A DNA stretch of 64,000 nucleotides from Dastarcus helophoroides (lineage: Eukaryota > Arthropoda > Insecta > Coleoptera > Bothrideridae): contig CM053334.1 of NCBI GenBank assembly GCA_028583605.1, forward strand, positions 19,254,618 to 19,318,617, written 5' to 3'. Each line of letters starts with the position of its first letter. Within the stretch, counting starts at the first letter, position 1. The notes beneath the pieces are model-generated. The model saw nothing but the letters and a program-made list of their open reading frames with translations, was not told where the DNA came from and ran no database searches. Positions 12,101 through 24,937 of the stretch are shown one piece after another. The position numbers and the translations under genes were made by a program.

Positions 12101-13719
12101 TATTCCTGATGTCTTCTTCATCTGACGAATCATAATCCGCATATTCGTCGCCCTTTTTGGATACTCCCACTTCTGGTTGGAAATTTTTGGTACCTATTTT
12201 GACCTTGTCGAGCCCTTTGCGGTTTTTAAACTTAGAGGACTGAGGCTTTGCATCTAAAATTAACAGAATTTAAATATTATACTAGTTTGACTTTGTTTTT
12301 ATTTCGAAGTGCGGTTTTTTAATTATTTTAAAATTTTGACTTCGAATTTCATATTAATTTGTCAAAAAAATCTTTCTTCCCTAAATATCGAAAGAATCAG
12401 TTTTATCACAAAATTTTTAGTTTTTCGATTTTTAAAAGTTTCGACTTTGAATTTCATATTAATTTGCCAAAAAATCTTCCCTAAGAAAAGGCTGAATGGA
12501 GATTAATTTAAGTGACGAGAAATTTAAATGTCTCCCTAAAAAGTCAACGATTCCAGAAGAAATATTTCGAGTTTAAAGTCTGAAGAAAAAAATAAGAATT
12601 GGAAGTGTAAACTTGGCATTTTTGGATTTCGAGATTAAAGTCGAAGTTATAAGAATCTAAATCTGAAAGAAGTTTCTCCAAATTTGGCGAAAAAAGATCA
12701 ACAATCTGAAATAAAGTGAAATTTTTGAAACAATATCTAGAAATAGTTGATATGAGTTAAAAAGTCAAGCTTTTAGGAAAAAAGAATCGAAAGTGCAAAC
12801 TTGTAATTTTGAGAAAAAGTAGAAATATCTGCATTATTTCAAAACTTCTTAAAATTAAAAAAAGTATGTGATAATATCGAATAAATTTAACTTTAGAACT
12901 ATCAAAATATTGGAAAAAGATAGAAACTTCAAAGAAAAAGTCCAGTGAAAAGTTCAAATTCTAGAACAAAATATGTAGAAATAAAAGTGCAAGCTCCGAT
13001 TTTAGAAAATAAACCATACGTTTTGGAATTAGTCTAAAATTCCTCAAAGTAATGGGTAAATATCTTCAGTTGAATCTAACCTTTAGCTTTAGCTTCTGAA
13101 TTTTTGTTAATTGTTTCCCCTTCACTTTCTTCATCGGAGCTACCTTCGTCTTCTGATAACGCTTCCTCTTCGTCCTTAAACTCGCCCTCGCTTTCCCCTT
13201 GTTCATCAGACTCGCCTTCGCTTTTCCCTTGTTCGTCAGACTCGCTCTCGTCTTCCCCCTCGACGTCTTCTTCGTCTCCCTCTGCACTTTCTTCTTCAGA
13301 TAAATCGTCACCAAGTTCTTCACTGTCGCCTTCAAAAGACTGGTAATTTTCGTCGTCTGATTCGTCGACTTCTCCGCCTGATACCTTGGCTCCATCTGAC
13401 TCGATGTCTTCATCTGACTCGATGGCTCCATCCGACTCGGTGTCTCCATCTGACTCGATGTCTCCATCCGACTCGATTTCCCCAACTGGTTCAATTTCCC
13501 CATCTGACTCGTCGATTTCCCCATCTGAATCTGAACTGTCCTGATCTTCGCCATTTACAACGTTTAAGAATCCTTCCTAATGTTAACAAAACTTGAAAAT
13601 TCGGGTTGTTTTGCCCACAAATAACTTACGTCTACGTCGCTCGATTCCTCATCTGATAATTCCTTCTCTACGGGTTTATTTTCGCTGCTGCTTAATTTGC
13701 GTTTGGTTTTATTGCCCAT
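9127..13719 (-). CDS. BOP1: Ribosome biogenesis protein BOP1 (Erb1 family), with one 1-nt frameshift
   Basis: Seven exons: 13630-13719, 13081-13576, 11844-12253, 11237-11667, 10449-10837, 9332-9972, 9127-9283. BOP1/Erb1 is the scaffold of the nucleolar PeBoW complex (Pes1-Bop1-WDR12), needed for 27S/32S pre-rRNA processing and 60S maturation. Residues 1-195 are highly acidic, with Ser-Asp/Glu repeats. The BOP1 N-terminal domain follows ([55 protein letters not shown]). A WD40 propeller then runs to the end ([57 protein letters not shown]). In exon 6, one extra base near 9765 breaks the frame between DYFAT and VMPDGQN. Without it the seven exons total 2613 nt and encode 870 aa with all splice phases consistent. 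Most likely an assembly error, as this is an essential single-copy family; a broken allele is the alternative. Confidence 0.93.
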
Positions 13720-14379
13720 ATTTCGTTAAAAGCCTGTTTGTTTAAAAATTGGGCATTCCACATGTGAAATTCGAAAGTTGTTTTGAGGTTAGAGCACGTT
13801 AAGGTAGCTTGCGGCAGATGTCGCCCGCGTTAATCAAAATTAACTGTCAACTGTTATGCTCGGTCGGTAAAAAGTTGCATTTAACCATGAGCGAAAGCAC
13901 CAAGGGGTTTAAATTAAAAGGTGAACCGGTTTATCATTGTTATTTTAATCATAGATTTATTACGCTCCGCATTTTATTGGAATTCGGTTGATATTTTAAT
14001 AAAAAATACATTTTCACAAATCACGATTTGTACAATTGGGGTGAATTGAAAACACTTTAAGTAGTACTGTCGGTTTAAGAATTACCGTTCAGTATTTAAT
14101 GGAATTGTACGTATTGGTAAATTACTATGAAGGCGTTTTTTTTTAAAGTTTAATGCACTTGCAAAGGGTAATCCCCTTACGCCTTCAAAGCACTGCGAGT
14201 AGAATGCGGAAACAAGGATAGATGGCGATGAATAGCCTTCCTAAACAAGGACAGGTTGTAATTTTTGGGAAAAATTCCTTTCGGTAACAAGTTCCATAAC
14301 TTGGAAGTTCTATAGAAAAAAAGTTTCCATAGGCAGAAGTCCTCACTCTGTCAAGCTGGACCGCACAGGAATTTGCTGT
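13720..14379. other. BOP1 upstream region with repeat debris
   Basis: Contains the presumed BOP1 promoter next to 13719, then a diverged partial copy of the 0.4-kb satellite unit (about 13940-14050), an 84-bp sequence (14053-14135) repeated at 15763-15846, and a LINE 3'-end fragment (about 14155-14370) also seen at 21165-21330 and in opposite orientation at 36.8-38.5 kb. No gene is seen. Confidence 0.6.
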
Positions 14380-15762
14380 CTCCGTATAAAATTGATTTTA
14401 AATTCCATGAAAGAGGAAATTCAAACTATAGGATTTTTCATTTTGAAATTTTTGCAAATAAAAATTATATTACATTGTTTTAATTTTAAAAACCCTTTTC
14501 TCAAAATCTCTTCGGGTAGAAACGATACGCACCTGGTTGCTACGGATGCGGTAGGGGAAGTTGTGGGCGCGTCTTCACCATTAACATAGAAGTTGAGACA
14601 CAGAGCACAGTGTGCACAGACTCTTTTGACCACAGATTTATATACAGTAGAAACTAAGTACGGTATTTCATTGGAATTCTATTGAAATTTGAATAAAACT
14701 ACATTCTTACAAATTGTGATTATAAGAAGCGAATTACGAACGTAAAATAATACAAATAATAGAGTTATTAATAGGACAGTGGGCTTTTTTAGAATAAAAT
14801 TGATTTTAAATTCTATGAAAAAGGAAATTCAAACTATAGGATTCTTCATTTTGAAATGTTTGCAAATAAAAATTATATCACATTGTTTTAATTTTAAAAG
14901 CCCTTTTCTCAAAATGTCTTCGAGTAGAAGCGATACGCACCTGGTTGCTACGGATGCGGTAGGGGAAGTTGTGGGCGTGTTTTCGCCATTATCATAGAAG
15001 TTGAGACACAGAGCATAGCTTGCACAGACTCTTTTCACCACAGATTTATATACAATAGAGAATAAGTACGGTATTTCATTGGAATTCTATTGAAATTTAA
15101 ATAAAACTACCTTCTTACAAATTGTGATTTTAAGGAGAGCGAATTGCGGACGTAAAATAATACAAATAATAGAGTTAATAATAGGACAGTTGGCTTTTTT
15201 CGAATAAAATTGATTTTAAATTCCATGAAAGAGGAAATTCAAACTATAGGATTTTTCATTTTGAAATTTTTGCAAATAAAAATCATATTACATTGTTTTA
15301 ATTTTAAAAGCCCCTTTCTCAAAATTTCTTCGAGTAGAAGCGATACGCACCTGGTTGCTACGGATGCGGTAGGGGAAGTTGTGGGCGTGTTTTCGCCATT
15401 ATCATAGAAGTTGAGACACAGACCACAGTGTGCACAGACTCTTTTCACCACAGATATATATATACGGTAGAGAATAAGTACGGTATTTCATTGGAATTTT
15501 ATTGAAATTTTAATAAAACTACATTCTTACAAATTGTGATTATAAGGAGAGCGAATTGCGAACGTAAAATAATACAAATAATAGAGTTATTAATAGAACA
15601 GTTAGCTTTTTTCGAATAAAATTGATTTTAAATTCCATGAAAGAAGAAATTAAAACTATAGGATTTTTCATTTTGAAATTTTTGCAAATAAAAATTATAT
15701 TACATTGTTTTAATTTTAAAAACCCTTTTCTCAAAATTTCTTCGGGTAGAAACGATACGCAC
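14380..15762. repeat. Tandem array of about 0.4-kb satellite unit (3 full copies plus partial)
   Basis: Units share GATTTTAAATTC, AAACTATAGGATT, GGTTGCTACGGATGCGGTAG, GGAAGTTGTGGGCG, ACAGACTCTTTT and ACGGTATTTCATTGGAATT. The GGTTGCTACGG word recurs at about 14537, 14946 and 15357, giving a period near 410 bp. The last unit is cut off just before this word, where an 84-bp direct repeat of 14053-14135 begins. The same family forms the array at 22200-24660. Short open frames of 65-70 codons recur on both strands because the unit recurs; they are not genes. Confidence 0.9.
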
Positions 15763-16331
15763 CACTTTAAGATAGTAGTGTCGATTTAAGAATTACCGTT
15801 CAGTATTTAATGAAATTGTATGTATTGGTAAATTACTATAAAAGCGTAGAAAAGACATCGATTAAAACATTTTTTTAGAAATTTCGACTTTTTTTCCACA
15901 TTTTGATTTATGTCTAAAAATTCCAAGATTAAAATTTCGACTTTAGGAGTTCGAGTAGAACCTCGCCCCCCTTCCAATGGTAGAAAATTTTGAATAATTC
16001 GTTTAAACAAACAAAATCTGTTGGTATAACTGAATTAAACGAAAAAATAAATAAATAAAATCTGTATAATTAAAAATAAATTATAACTTTTGGTACAAAA
16101 AGGCAAATATTTTAAGCATTCGGTTTGGTGCTGTCGTTTTTGATTGATTATGACATATTCTCAGTTCCAATTTCGTTAGAAATGTGTAAACGTACTTCAG
16201 CATATTGCAGTGGAATTTAGTCTCAACCAAATGCATCTGTTAAAGTTGTTTTTTCTGGAACTTCTTGTCTCTATTCATCTTCTGCGACGTAACAGCTTTC
16301 TTTTGCTACAATGTGACAATTTTCTTTGTCT
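15763..16331. other. 3' flank of gene A with a relic of its lost tail
   Basis: 15763-15846 repeats 14053-14135. Read on the minus strand, about 16220-16331 continues sequence homologous to the C-terminal tail of gene B (words ENCHIVAKESCY and QEVPE), but in a shifted frame and with stops. The tail of A therefore seems to have been shortened by a frameshift ahead of the present stop at 16332. The remainder is AT-rich and featureless. Confidence 0.55.
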
Positions 16332-19300
16332 CTAGTAAAGGTTTTCTTCTATGGCGTGACAGCTTTTTTCTCTGACGTGACAACTTTCTTCTTCTCTGAC
16401 GTGACAACTTTCTTTTTCTCTGACATGATAACTTTCTTCTCCGCCAAAATAGTTTTCTTCTATGGCGCGACAGCTTTCTTCTCTAACGTGACCACTTTCT
16501 TTTTCTCTGGCATAACTTTCTTCTATAAAATAGTTTTCTTCTATTGCGTGACAGCTATCTTTTCTGGCGTGACAACTTTTTACTTTTCTGACATTTTCGA
16601 CAAAATAGTTTTCTTCTATGGCGTGATAGCTTTCTTCTTTCTGTTCTGAATTCACTTCGATATATTCGATCAGTTCTTCTTCGGCATCTGACAGCAATAT
16701 TTCCTCGTGTTTTTCCGCCACCTCCACAGGAAATCCATGTGTTGTAATCAAATGTTGCTTGTAGAGCTCCTCTCTTATGTAACCTTTCCTGCACTTGCAG
16801 CACCAAAAATTGCTGTGTAGTTTTTTGTGATGTACATACTCCAAATGTTTGTTCAGGTTGAATGGTGTGTAATATTTTCGTTTGCAGTATTTGCAAGGAA
16901 AATTTATATTTAAGTGGACTTTGTTAGTATGTATTTCCCAGGTGATTTTCTTTCTGAAAGATTCAGGACAGTGGTCGCACTTGAATTTGTTGTCATTTAC
17001 ATGAGCTTTTATGTGTTCTTCGAAATTATGTTTGTATTTAAGACCCTGTAACACATTTGTATAGTAAATAACCACTTAAAATTGTTAATGTTTACATAGG
17101 AGAGAAAATTTAAAAGATTATAATTATGTTAACGAATTAATGGGTGAAATTGCACCTAACCAGAAGTGTAAGTAGTTGTTGAAGCATGATTTGAAAACTA
17201 ATCTATTTATTTTAAAATACAAGGTATTGTTATATAAAAAATGTTACCTTATTACAAATATGACACTGAAATGATTCTCTCGTCTCGTGCTTCCTCTGGA
17301 AATGTTTCCTCACGTCAGAGAGACAATGGAAAGACAAAAAACAATATTTGCACTTAAACTCCTTCTCACTATGACTTCGTTGGTGTACCTTTAACTGGTG
17401 TCTTGTATGATACATTTTATGACATACAATACATTGAAACTTCTTTTCTCTGACCTTATGAATATTCATGTGAATTAACAATTTACGTTTTGGAAAACTA
17501 AAAGAAAGTAAAACAGAAATTATCAGTGTTGACATCGCATCTCATTCCGAATAAGCATCCTGAATGAGATCGACCCTTGATTGATTATTTAAATTCTCTC
17601 AGTTGCGAGCAAAATGTTTACAATTCTAACTTTGGAACTTAAACCCTAAATGCTGAATAATGACATTTACCATTTTCCACATTTATGACATCTATGCAGT
17701 GAGGTTTCCTCTGTGGAATGATTAAATTTATGATGAAGATGAAAATTTCTTTCAAGTATCAACTTTCCGCATATAGGACAAACTAATTTCTTCGCCTCTT
17801 CATGCCGGACCATAAGGTGCCTATGGTACAAGTGTAATTCTTGAGAAACATGTCCGCACAGTTCGCAAAGGTAGGGGCCTTCCCCATTTATAGGTTTATT
17901 CAACGATATTAGTTTTCTAAGGATGTAAAATTCTGGTGCCTTCGCTTTGCGATGCCTCAAATAATCGCTAAATTCTTCTGAAAAAACGTCGAGTTCCTTG
18001 AATCTCCAATTAAAGTCGGCTAGAGTATTTTTCAATTTGGGCAAGGGTTTTATTTTCTCGCACTCAGAGGCGTAATCGTGGTCCTTGAGCTGTGGGTGTT
18101 TTATATTTGGGTTCGGTTTCTCTAGAGGATCACATCTGATCATGTCCCACTGCCAGCCGTCGTCCACATCGCTCAGATTTGCTTCCTCATTGAGGTCAAT
18201 CAAATTAATCGGTGGCGCAGTAGGTTTCAACATCTCATCATTTACGACTACGATCCTCTGAGTTACTTTATTAGTTACATCATCAGTGGTTTCATCAATT
18301 ATAATCTCATCAGTTGTATCATTATGTACATCAGAGATTTTATCATTTACTTCTTCGACTGTTTTATCATTTACCCTTTTAAGTATTTTATCATTTACTT
18401 CTTTGACTATTTTATCATTTACCCCTTCGACTATTTCGTCATTTTCGGCCACCTCATTCTCTTTTGTTAGCGGCAGGAATATGTACGGCGTATGCAGAAT
18501 ATTTTCGTCTACTTCACTTAAAGGCACCAAATCCGTGACAATTTTTAGGAGATCAGGTAGTGTTTTTTTGGCTGCTATCGCGGCGTGCCTCAGCCTCATC
18601 TCTGAGGATTTACACAGTTGTTTAAAACTGTAGAATTTATGGATCAACTTTTCGCATCTTTTACAGACAACCACAGGCTTTTCTGATATATTAAGATCCT
18701 AAAATATACGCAGGAAATGTGTGAAATTTAATTCGAGCATTGATTCTTACAATAAATGGCAGAATGTTGTACAATTTTGCTTTTGCAGAGATAACACCAC
18801 CTAGAAGTATTATTTCACTGCCTTCGTGTATTACAACGGTATTTTCAACATTGAATATTCCCAAGCATGTCCTACAGACTTTTTGTTTGATGATATCTGC
18901 AAAAAATAAATGCTTACCTATAATAGTTACAATTAATGTAAAGATAAATTTGGGAAATTAAGCTAATAACTTAAAACGAATAGAAAGTAGAATCTTTTCC
19001 AATTAAATAAGTAAAAACTTTACAAAAGGCAATACTTTCATCTTTGGTCGAATTCATCACTTCACATAAAACCATCGCATATACATCTTCCCCCCACTTT
19101 TCTGTGTCATCTTTACTGCTAGCTTTTGGGGTATAATTCGCACTACAACTCTCTGTACTTTTCTGATTTTTAGGCCCAAGCAGATCAGATTCGTCTCCTG
19201 TAAAAATTATAGAGATGAAATTCAAGATAAAATTTCTTCTACTTCCTTGAGAATTAGTTTAAAAAAAAAAGGTAAATTAGTTACCAAAAAAAAAGGTGAA

Positions 19301-21789
19301 TTAGTTACCAAAAAAAAAGGTAAATTAGTTACCAAAAAAAAGATGACAACAAATACTATGTGGTTTACTAGCTGGATATTTTCATAAACGCTACTTACTT
19401 TGAAAGTTTTGCAATGGAGTCAGGTGGATAGTTGGAATTAGTCCCGGCTCAGCGACTAATTTAGCCAAACCTGTAATTATTTAATTAACAGGAGCCATAA
19501 AATAAATAATATGATCAAACCTTCGTCCACAGCACTGTTTTCTTTATTGTTAATGGAACCATTACCACTCGATGGAAGGGATTTGGCAAAATCTAAAACA
19601 ATCAAAGACATAAATACCATCAGAGTTGGGCCAAATTTAATTCAATTATTAAAACTGACGTCTTTAGTTGTAACTAATTATTGACGATTAAATTAATTTC
19701 AATTGTGGGACTGAATTGTTTTAGATGTGACCAGAAATTTAACTGCAAATTTTGCTTTAAACTCCATATTTAAACTTTTTATAGGAATTAATGACTTAAC
19801 GGCTTTAAATTGGAAGTGTATACAACCACCGTACCATGCTGACGAGGCCAAGGAAGGCCGAAACTAGTCTATGGTTGCGGTTGTACATATTTTCAATTTT
19901 AAGCACGTTTAACTGTTTAATTACAGAACATTTAATTGATCATTTGTCAAAACTAGATGAAAGTAAAGTCACGCCGAGGACGTTTGTATCTATGGATGTT
20001 GTGATGCAGCCCGTGATACAAGCTTTGCCTCATCTACGTGAACTTTGCAATTGCAGTCTAATTTTCATTAGATTCTAATGAAATTAGATTTCAATTGCAT
20101 CGTAATAAACTTGTATATATTCGTATATACAAGGCTTATTATCTCAGCAGAGAGTAATGCTTCAATTAGCATGTGGCGAAAATGTTTGCGTAATAAACAG
20201 TTAAAAGTCAGTTACAAGTCACCCGATGGAGGTTTGCTCTCTTGGGTACTTATACGACTGACTAACGGCTTTAAATTGGAAGTCTATACAACCACCGTAC
20301 CATGCTAACGAGGCCAAGGAAGGCCGAAACTAGTCTATGGTTGCGGTTGTACATATTTTCAATTTTAAGCACGTTTAACTGTTTAATTACAGAACATTTA
20401 ATTGGTCATTTGTCAATTAATGACTTAATAGGAAATAAGTAATACGAACCTTTATTTGAAGTGTTGATTTCTTCATTGCCAATAAAACCGCTACTAGTAC
20501 TTAATGGAACAGATTTGATATCACCTGCAAAAACTAAATCATTATTTTATTTTTTATCAAACAAGACTAAATTTTTTTCTGTTGTTTTTGTCATTGCTGT
20601 TGTTGTTACTTCATATCATTTAAATCCGCTTTAATGCACCTCTAAAAATTAATAATTCATACTTTTAAATTTCCTCAGATTTCTAGTAACATTTTTATTT
20701 AAAAATGATATTGTAAAGCAATTAAATGGAATTCCAAACAATTTTAAATTCAGTTTGAGTTCAATTTATCTCAATAATGCAATATTGTCATAATTGATGA
20801 TACAAATGCCCTAATTTTATGACAACAGTGCACCAATTTGGAGTAATTACTGTCAACTGAGTTGACGCTTTTCTCTTTCTCTATGCAAGTAGGTAATTTT
20901 TATTACAGAAATAAATCTTCCTGGCAAATACAACGTTTCTATTCATGTTTTATTTTATTTATATTTTATTTATCCTTAACCGAAAGTTACTGCTAATTTA
21001 GAATTGTGAAAGGAGTAACTGATGAAGAAAAAGCTAATAAAATATGAATAGAAATACCAATACTTCGCAAAGAAGATACAGAGAATATCTAAATACAACG
21101 TTGGTATAGCATCCAAACGTCTCTCTACAAGTAGGTAATTTTGAATTATTTTTAAGTTTAATCCACTCGCAAGCGATAACCCCATTATGCCTTCAAAGCA
21201 CTACGAGTAGGATGTGGAAACAAGAATAAATAGCGATGAACTGCCTATTTAAACAAGGATAGGTTGTAATTTTTGGGGAAAATTCCTCTTGGTAACGCGT
21301 TCCATAGCTTGGAAGTTCTATAGAAATTAATCTACCTAAATTGAAAAACAAAAATTGTCTGCCCTGAAACCAAAAAAGAAATACTGTACCTCGCTGAAGA
21401 TGCTAGCTTGGCTGTCGAAACATATTAGAGCAACCTTTGTTGTGTTTTTTAATCTTTCTTGGTTTCAGGGGACAATTTTTGTATTTCAATTTTTGAAGAT
21501 AACTAAGGACCAGTCCGTCCCACCAAATTAATCTACCTGGCAAATACAGCGTTGGTGCAGCATCCAAACGTATACCTCTCCTTGTGCCAACCACCTTGAC
21601 ATTTTCAGCAAAATGTCTATCGCAAACGTATAACGATCTAAACACTTTTTTTAGATCCAAGCCCAGTTTTGGATTTATCCTATTGATCCATTCGGCGGTC
21701 AACTCGAGGTCATCTTTGGGAAATCTGTGCCTTTTGGACGTCTTGTCTGGGCAGTCGGGTACGCAGCATGGATTCTTGCGAGCAACCAT
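16332..21789 (-). CDS. THAP-ZAD-C2H2 zinc-finger protein, gene A
   Basis: Nine exons: 21537-21789, 20450-20524, 19521-19592, 19399-19470, 19024-19197, 18751-18896, 17671-18698, 17248-17497, 16332-17045. They join in frame to 927 aa. Residues 1-84 are a THAP domain (C9, C13, Trp34, C56, H59, closing AAPTLYLP). Four phase 1-1 linker exons follow. ZAD has its CRTC pair at about 223-226 and second pair CKRC at about 276-279, split by a phase-0 intron. An acidic linker contains VNDKI repeats. Nine C2H2 fingers follow (first YLCELC, last FWCCKC); the third and sixth are split by introns. The tail is rich in SCHVREE/ESYHAIEEN words. THAP and C2H2 domains bind DNA and ZAD mediates dimerisation, so a nuclear DNA-binding role is inferred; the target is unknown. 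Splice sites are predicted by eye, but all phases agree and recur in genes B and D. Confidence 0.85.
19258..19345. repeat. 27-28 bp tandem repeat, 3 copies, in gene A intron
   Basis: Units of an A run followed by GGTAAATTAGTTACC (one copy GGTGAATTAGTTACC). It lies in the intron between gene A exons 4 and 5. Confidence 0.8.
19797..20416. repeat. Pair of 154-bp direct repeats in gene A intron 2
   Basis: 19797-19950 and 20263-20416 are nearly identical. They start TAACGGCTTTAAATTGGAAG and include GGCCAAGGAAGGCCGAAAC. The spacing is 466 bp, with about 310 bp of unrelated sequence between. This could be a partial tandem duplication or the ends of an element. It does not interrupt coding sequence. 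Confidence 0.8.
21094..21120 (-). pseudogene. Relic of the THAP exon end
   Basis: Bases 21094-21120 match the 3' part of gene A exon 1 (the coding stretch for RLDAAPTLYL) with a few changes, reading RLDAIPTLYL on the minus strand. A shorter match to the exon-end/donor sequence lies at about 20918-20935. These are partial exon duplicates inside intron 1, too short to encode a domain. Confidence 0.6.
21345..21530. mobile_element. Foldback (MITE-like) element in gene A intron 1
   Basis: CCTGAAACCAAAAAAG near the left end reappears inverted as CTTTCTTGGTTTCAGGGGAC at the right, followed by TTTGTATTTCAATTTTTGAA and AACTAAGGACC. The core contains AGCTTGGCTGTCGAAAC. The right end abuts the THAP-exon splice donor at 21536. 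Non-coding; same family as 30540-30700 and 40188-40360. Confidence 0.75.
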
Positions 21790-22199
21790 TGAATTAGATC
21801 TGAAACGGTAAAACTATTTCGACATTGCTATTTTGCGCAAAATACGATTTACTTAGAATTGGAATTTGCCAGAAGTACAAAAAACAGCACATTTACCTGC
21901 TAGTTACGTTAGAACAATCCGCGATATTTGCTTTACCTTGTTCCGAACAAAGATTTATTTATTGGGGCACAATTCACAAAAAATATAAAAATCTACCGAA
22001 ATTCGGGATGAAATTTTGGTTTACTGCTGTAACGCAGCTTGAAATAATAAAATAAACATAAATATTATTATAACATAACCACAAAATATTTAGAGGTTAT
22101 GTTCGGCAAGTCATAGAGAAAATAATATCAGTGTTGCCAATTGTTTAAGATAATACCCCTCAACCGCACTACCAAAATTCGTCATAATTCCCTACGTAT
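21790..22199. other. Upstream region of gene A with shared module
   Basis: Contains a block resembling those upstream of gene B (33.5-36.1 kb) and gene D (62.8-63.5 kb): TTCCGAACAAAGATTTATTTA, GGCACAATTCAC, TTACTGCTGTAA and CAGTGTTGCCAATTG, ending in a CGTGGCGTG word. It is either the promoter-proximal region retained by gene duplication or a dispersed repeat. Confidence 0.6.
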
Positions 22200-24660
22200 C
22201 CGTGGCGTGTTTTTCAAGAAATGATAGCAAATGAAGATTATATTACATTGTTTTAATTGTCCTTTTCTTAAAATTTCTTTGGGTAGAAACGATACGCACC
22301 TGGTTGCTACGGATGCGGTAGGGGAAGTTGTGGGCGTGTCTTCGCCATTATCATAGAAGTTGAAACACAGAGCACAGTCTGCACAGACTTTTTTGACCAC
22401 ATTTATATACAGTAGAGATTAAGTACGGTATCTCATTGGAATTCTATTGAAATTTGAATAAAACTACATTTCTACAAATTGTGATTATAAGGAAAGCGAA
22501 TTGCGGACGTAAAATAATACAAATAATAGAGTTATTAATGGGACAGTTGGCTTTTTTAGAATAAAATTGATTTTAAATTCTATGAAAGAGGAAATTCAAA
22601 CTATAGGATTTTTAATTTTGAAATGTTTGCAAATAAAGATTATATCACATTGTTTTAATTTTAAAAGCCCTTTTCTGAAAATTTCTTCGAGTAGGAGCGA
22701 TACGCATCTGGTTGCTACGGATGCGGTAGGGGAAGTTGTGGGAGTGTCTTCGCCATTATCATAGAAGTTGAGACAAAGAGCATAGTTTGCACAGACTCTT
22801 TTGACCACAGATTTATATACAATAGAGGATAAGTACGGTATTTCATTGGAATTCAATTGAAATTTAAATAAAACTACATTCTTACAAATTGTGATTATAG
22901 AGAGAGCGAATTGCGAACGTAAATTAATATAAATAATAGGGTTATTAATAGGACAGTAAGCTTTTTTCGAATGAAATTGATTTTAAATTCAATGAAAGAG
23001 GAAATTCAAACTATAGGATTTTTCATTTTTGCAAATAAAAATTGCATTACATTGTTTTACTTATAAAAGCCCTTTTCTCAAAATTTCTTCGAGTAGAAGT
23101 GATACGCACCAGGTTGCTACGGATGCGGTAGGGGAAGTTGTGGGCGTGTCTTCGCCATTATCATAGAAGTTGAGACAAAGAGCATAGTTTGCACAGACTC
23201 TTTTGACCACAGATTTATATACAATAGAGAATAAGTACGTTATTTCATTGGAATTCAATTGAAATTTAAATAAAACTACATTCTTACAAATTGTGATTAT
23301 AGGGAGAGCAAATTGCGAACGTAAATTAATATAAATAATAGGGTTATTAATAGGACAGTAAGCTTTTTTCGAATGAAATTGATTTTAAATTCTATGAAAG
23401 AGGAAATTCAAACTATAGGATTTTTCATTTTGAAATTTTTGCAAATAAAAATTGTATTACATTGTTTTAATTATAAAAAAGCCCTTTTCTCAAAATTTCT
23501 TCGAGTAGAAGTGATACGCACCAGGTTGCTACGGATGCGGTAGGGGAAGTTGTGGGCGTGTCTTCGCCATTATCATAGAAGTTGAGACAAAGAGCATAGT
23601 TTGCACAGACTCTTTTGACCACAGATTTATATACAATAGAGAATAAGTACGGTATTTCATTGGAATTCAATTGAAATTTAAATAAAACTACATTCTTACA
23701 AATTGTGATTATAGGGAGAGCGAATTGTGAACGTAAATTAATATAAATAATAGGGTTATTAATAGGACAGTAAGCTTTTTTCGAATAAAATTGATTTTAA
23801 ATTCTATGAAAGAGGAAATTCAAACTATAGGATTTTTCTTTTTGAAATTTTTGCAAATAAAAATTGTATTACATTGTTTTAATTAAAAAAAAGTCCTTTT
23901 CTCAAAATTTCTTCGAGTAGAAGCGACTCGCACCTGGTTGCTACGGATGCAGTAGGGGAAGTTGTGGGCGTGTCTTCGCCATTATCATAGAAGTTGAGAC
24001 ACCGACCCTAGTGTGCAGACTGTTTTGACCACAGATTTATATACAGTAGAGACTAAGTACGGTAAATCGTTGAAATTCTATTGAAATTTAAATAAAACTA
24101 TATTCTTACAAATTGTGATTATAAGGAGAGCGAATTGCGGACGTAAAATAATACAAATATAGAGTTATTAATAGGACAGTTAGCTTTTTTCGAATAAAAT
24201 TGATTTTAAATTCTATGAAAGAGGAAATTCAAACCATAGGATTTTTCATTTTGAAATTTTTGCAAATAAAAATTATATTACATTGTTTTAATTTTAAAAA
24301 CCCTTTTCTCAAATTTTCTTCGAGTAGAAGCGATATGCACCTGATTGCTGCGGATGCGGTAGGGGAAGTTGTGGGCGTGTCTTCGCCATTATCATAGAAG
24401 TTGAGACAAAGAGCATAGTTTGCAAGGACTCTTTTGACCACAGATTTATTTACACTAGAGATCAAGTACGGTATTTCATTGGAATTCTATTGAAATTTGA
24501 ATAAAACTACACTCTTACAAATTGTGATGATAAGGAGAGCGAATTGAGGACGTAAAATAATACAAATAATAGAGTTATTAATAGGACAGTTAGCTTTTTT
24601 CGAATAAAATTGATTTTAAATTCTATGAGAGAAAATTGAAAATATAGGATTTTTTATTTT
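22200..24660. repeat. Tandem array of about 0.4-kb satellite unit, six copies
   Basis: Same unit as 14380-15762. The word GGTTGCTACGGATGC (or a close variant) occurs near 22303, 22712, 23112, 23524, 23936 and 24345, giving periods of 400-413 bp. The array fills the space between the 5' side of gene A and the 3' side of gene B, so gene A has arrays of this unit on both sides. It ends around 24660, where a unit breaks off into unrelated sequence. Confidence 0.92.
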
Positions 24661-24937
24661 GAATTTCCAATTTAATTTACAGGCAAATGATATGCCTTAA
24701 TTTATCAAAGCAGTAGTTGAGATTTCGATGGATCGAATTTGAAAAATATATTAAAAATACTCCAAATGGGACCCTGAGTAGAAAACCCCTATGATGAACC
24801 GCCATTAGTTATAAAAGCGATAACTGATTTAAACAAAATAATAATAAAAATAGATCAGATCTGTATAATTAAAATAACATATACATTTTTGTACCAAGTG
24901 ACAAATACTTTAACCTTTCATTTCAGTGCTGCAAATT

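Noticed and set aside
19836..20078. 80-codon plus-strand frame
   Set aside because: Antisense to gene A intron 2, starts inside a 154-bp repeat and has no domain.
14392..24465. Recurring 65-86 codon frames (ALCLNFYDNGEDTPTTSPTAS and others) on both strands
   Set aside because: They repeat only because the 0.4-kb satellite unit repeats, differ in start and end between units, and have no domain or splice context.
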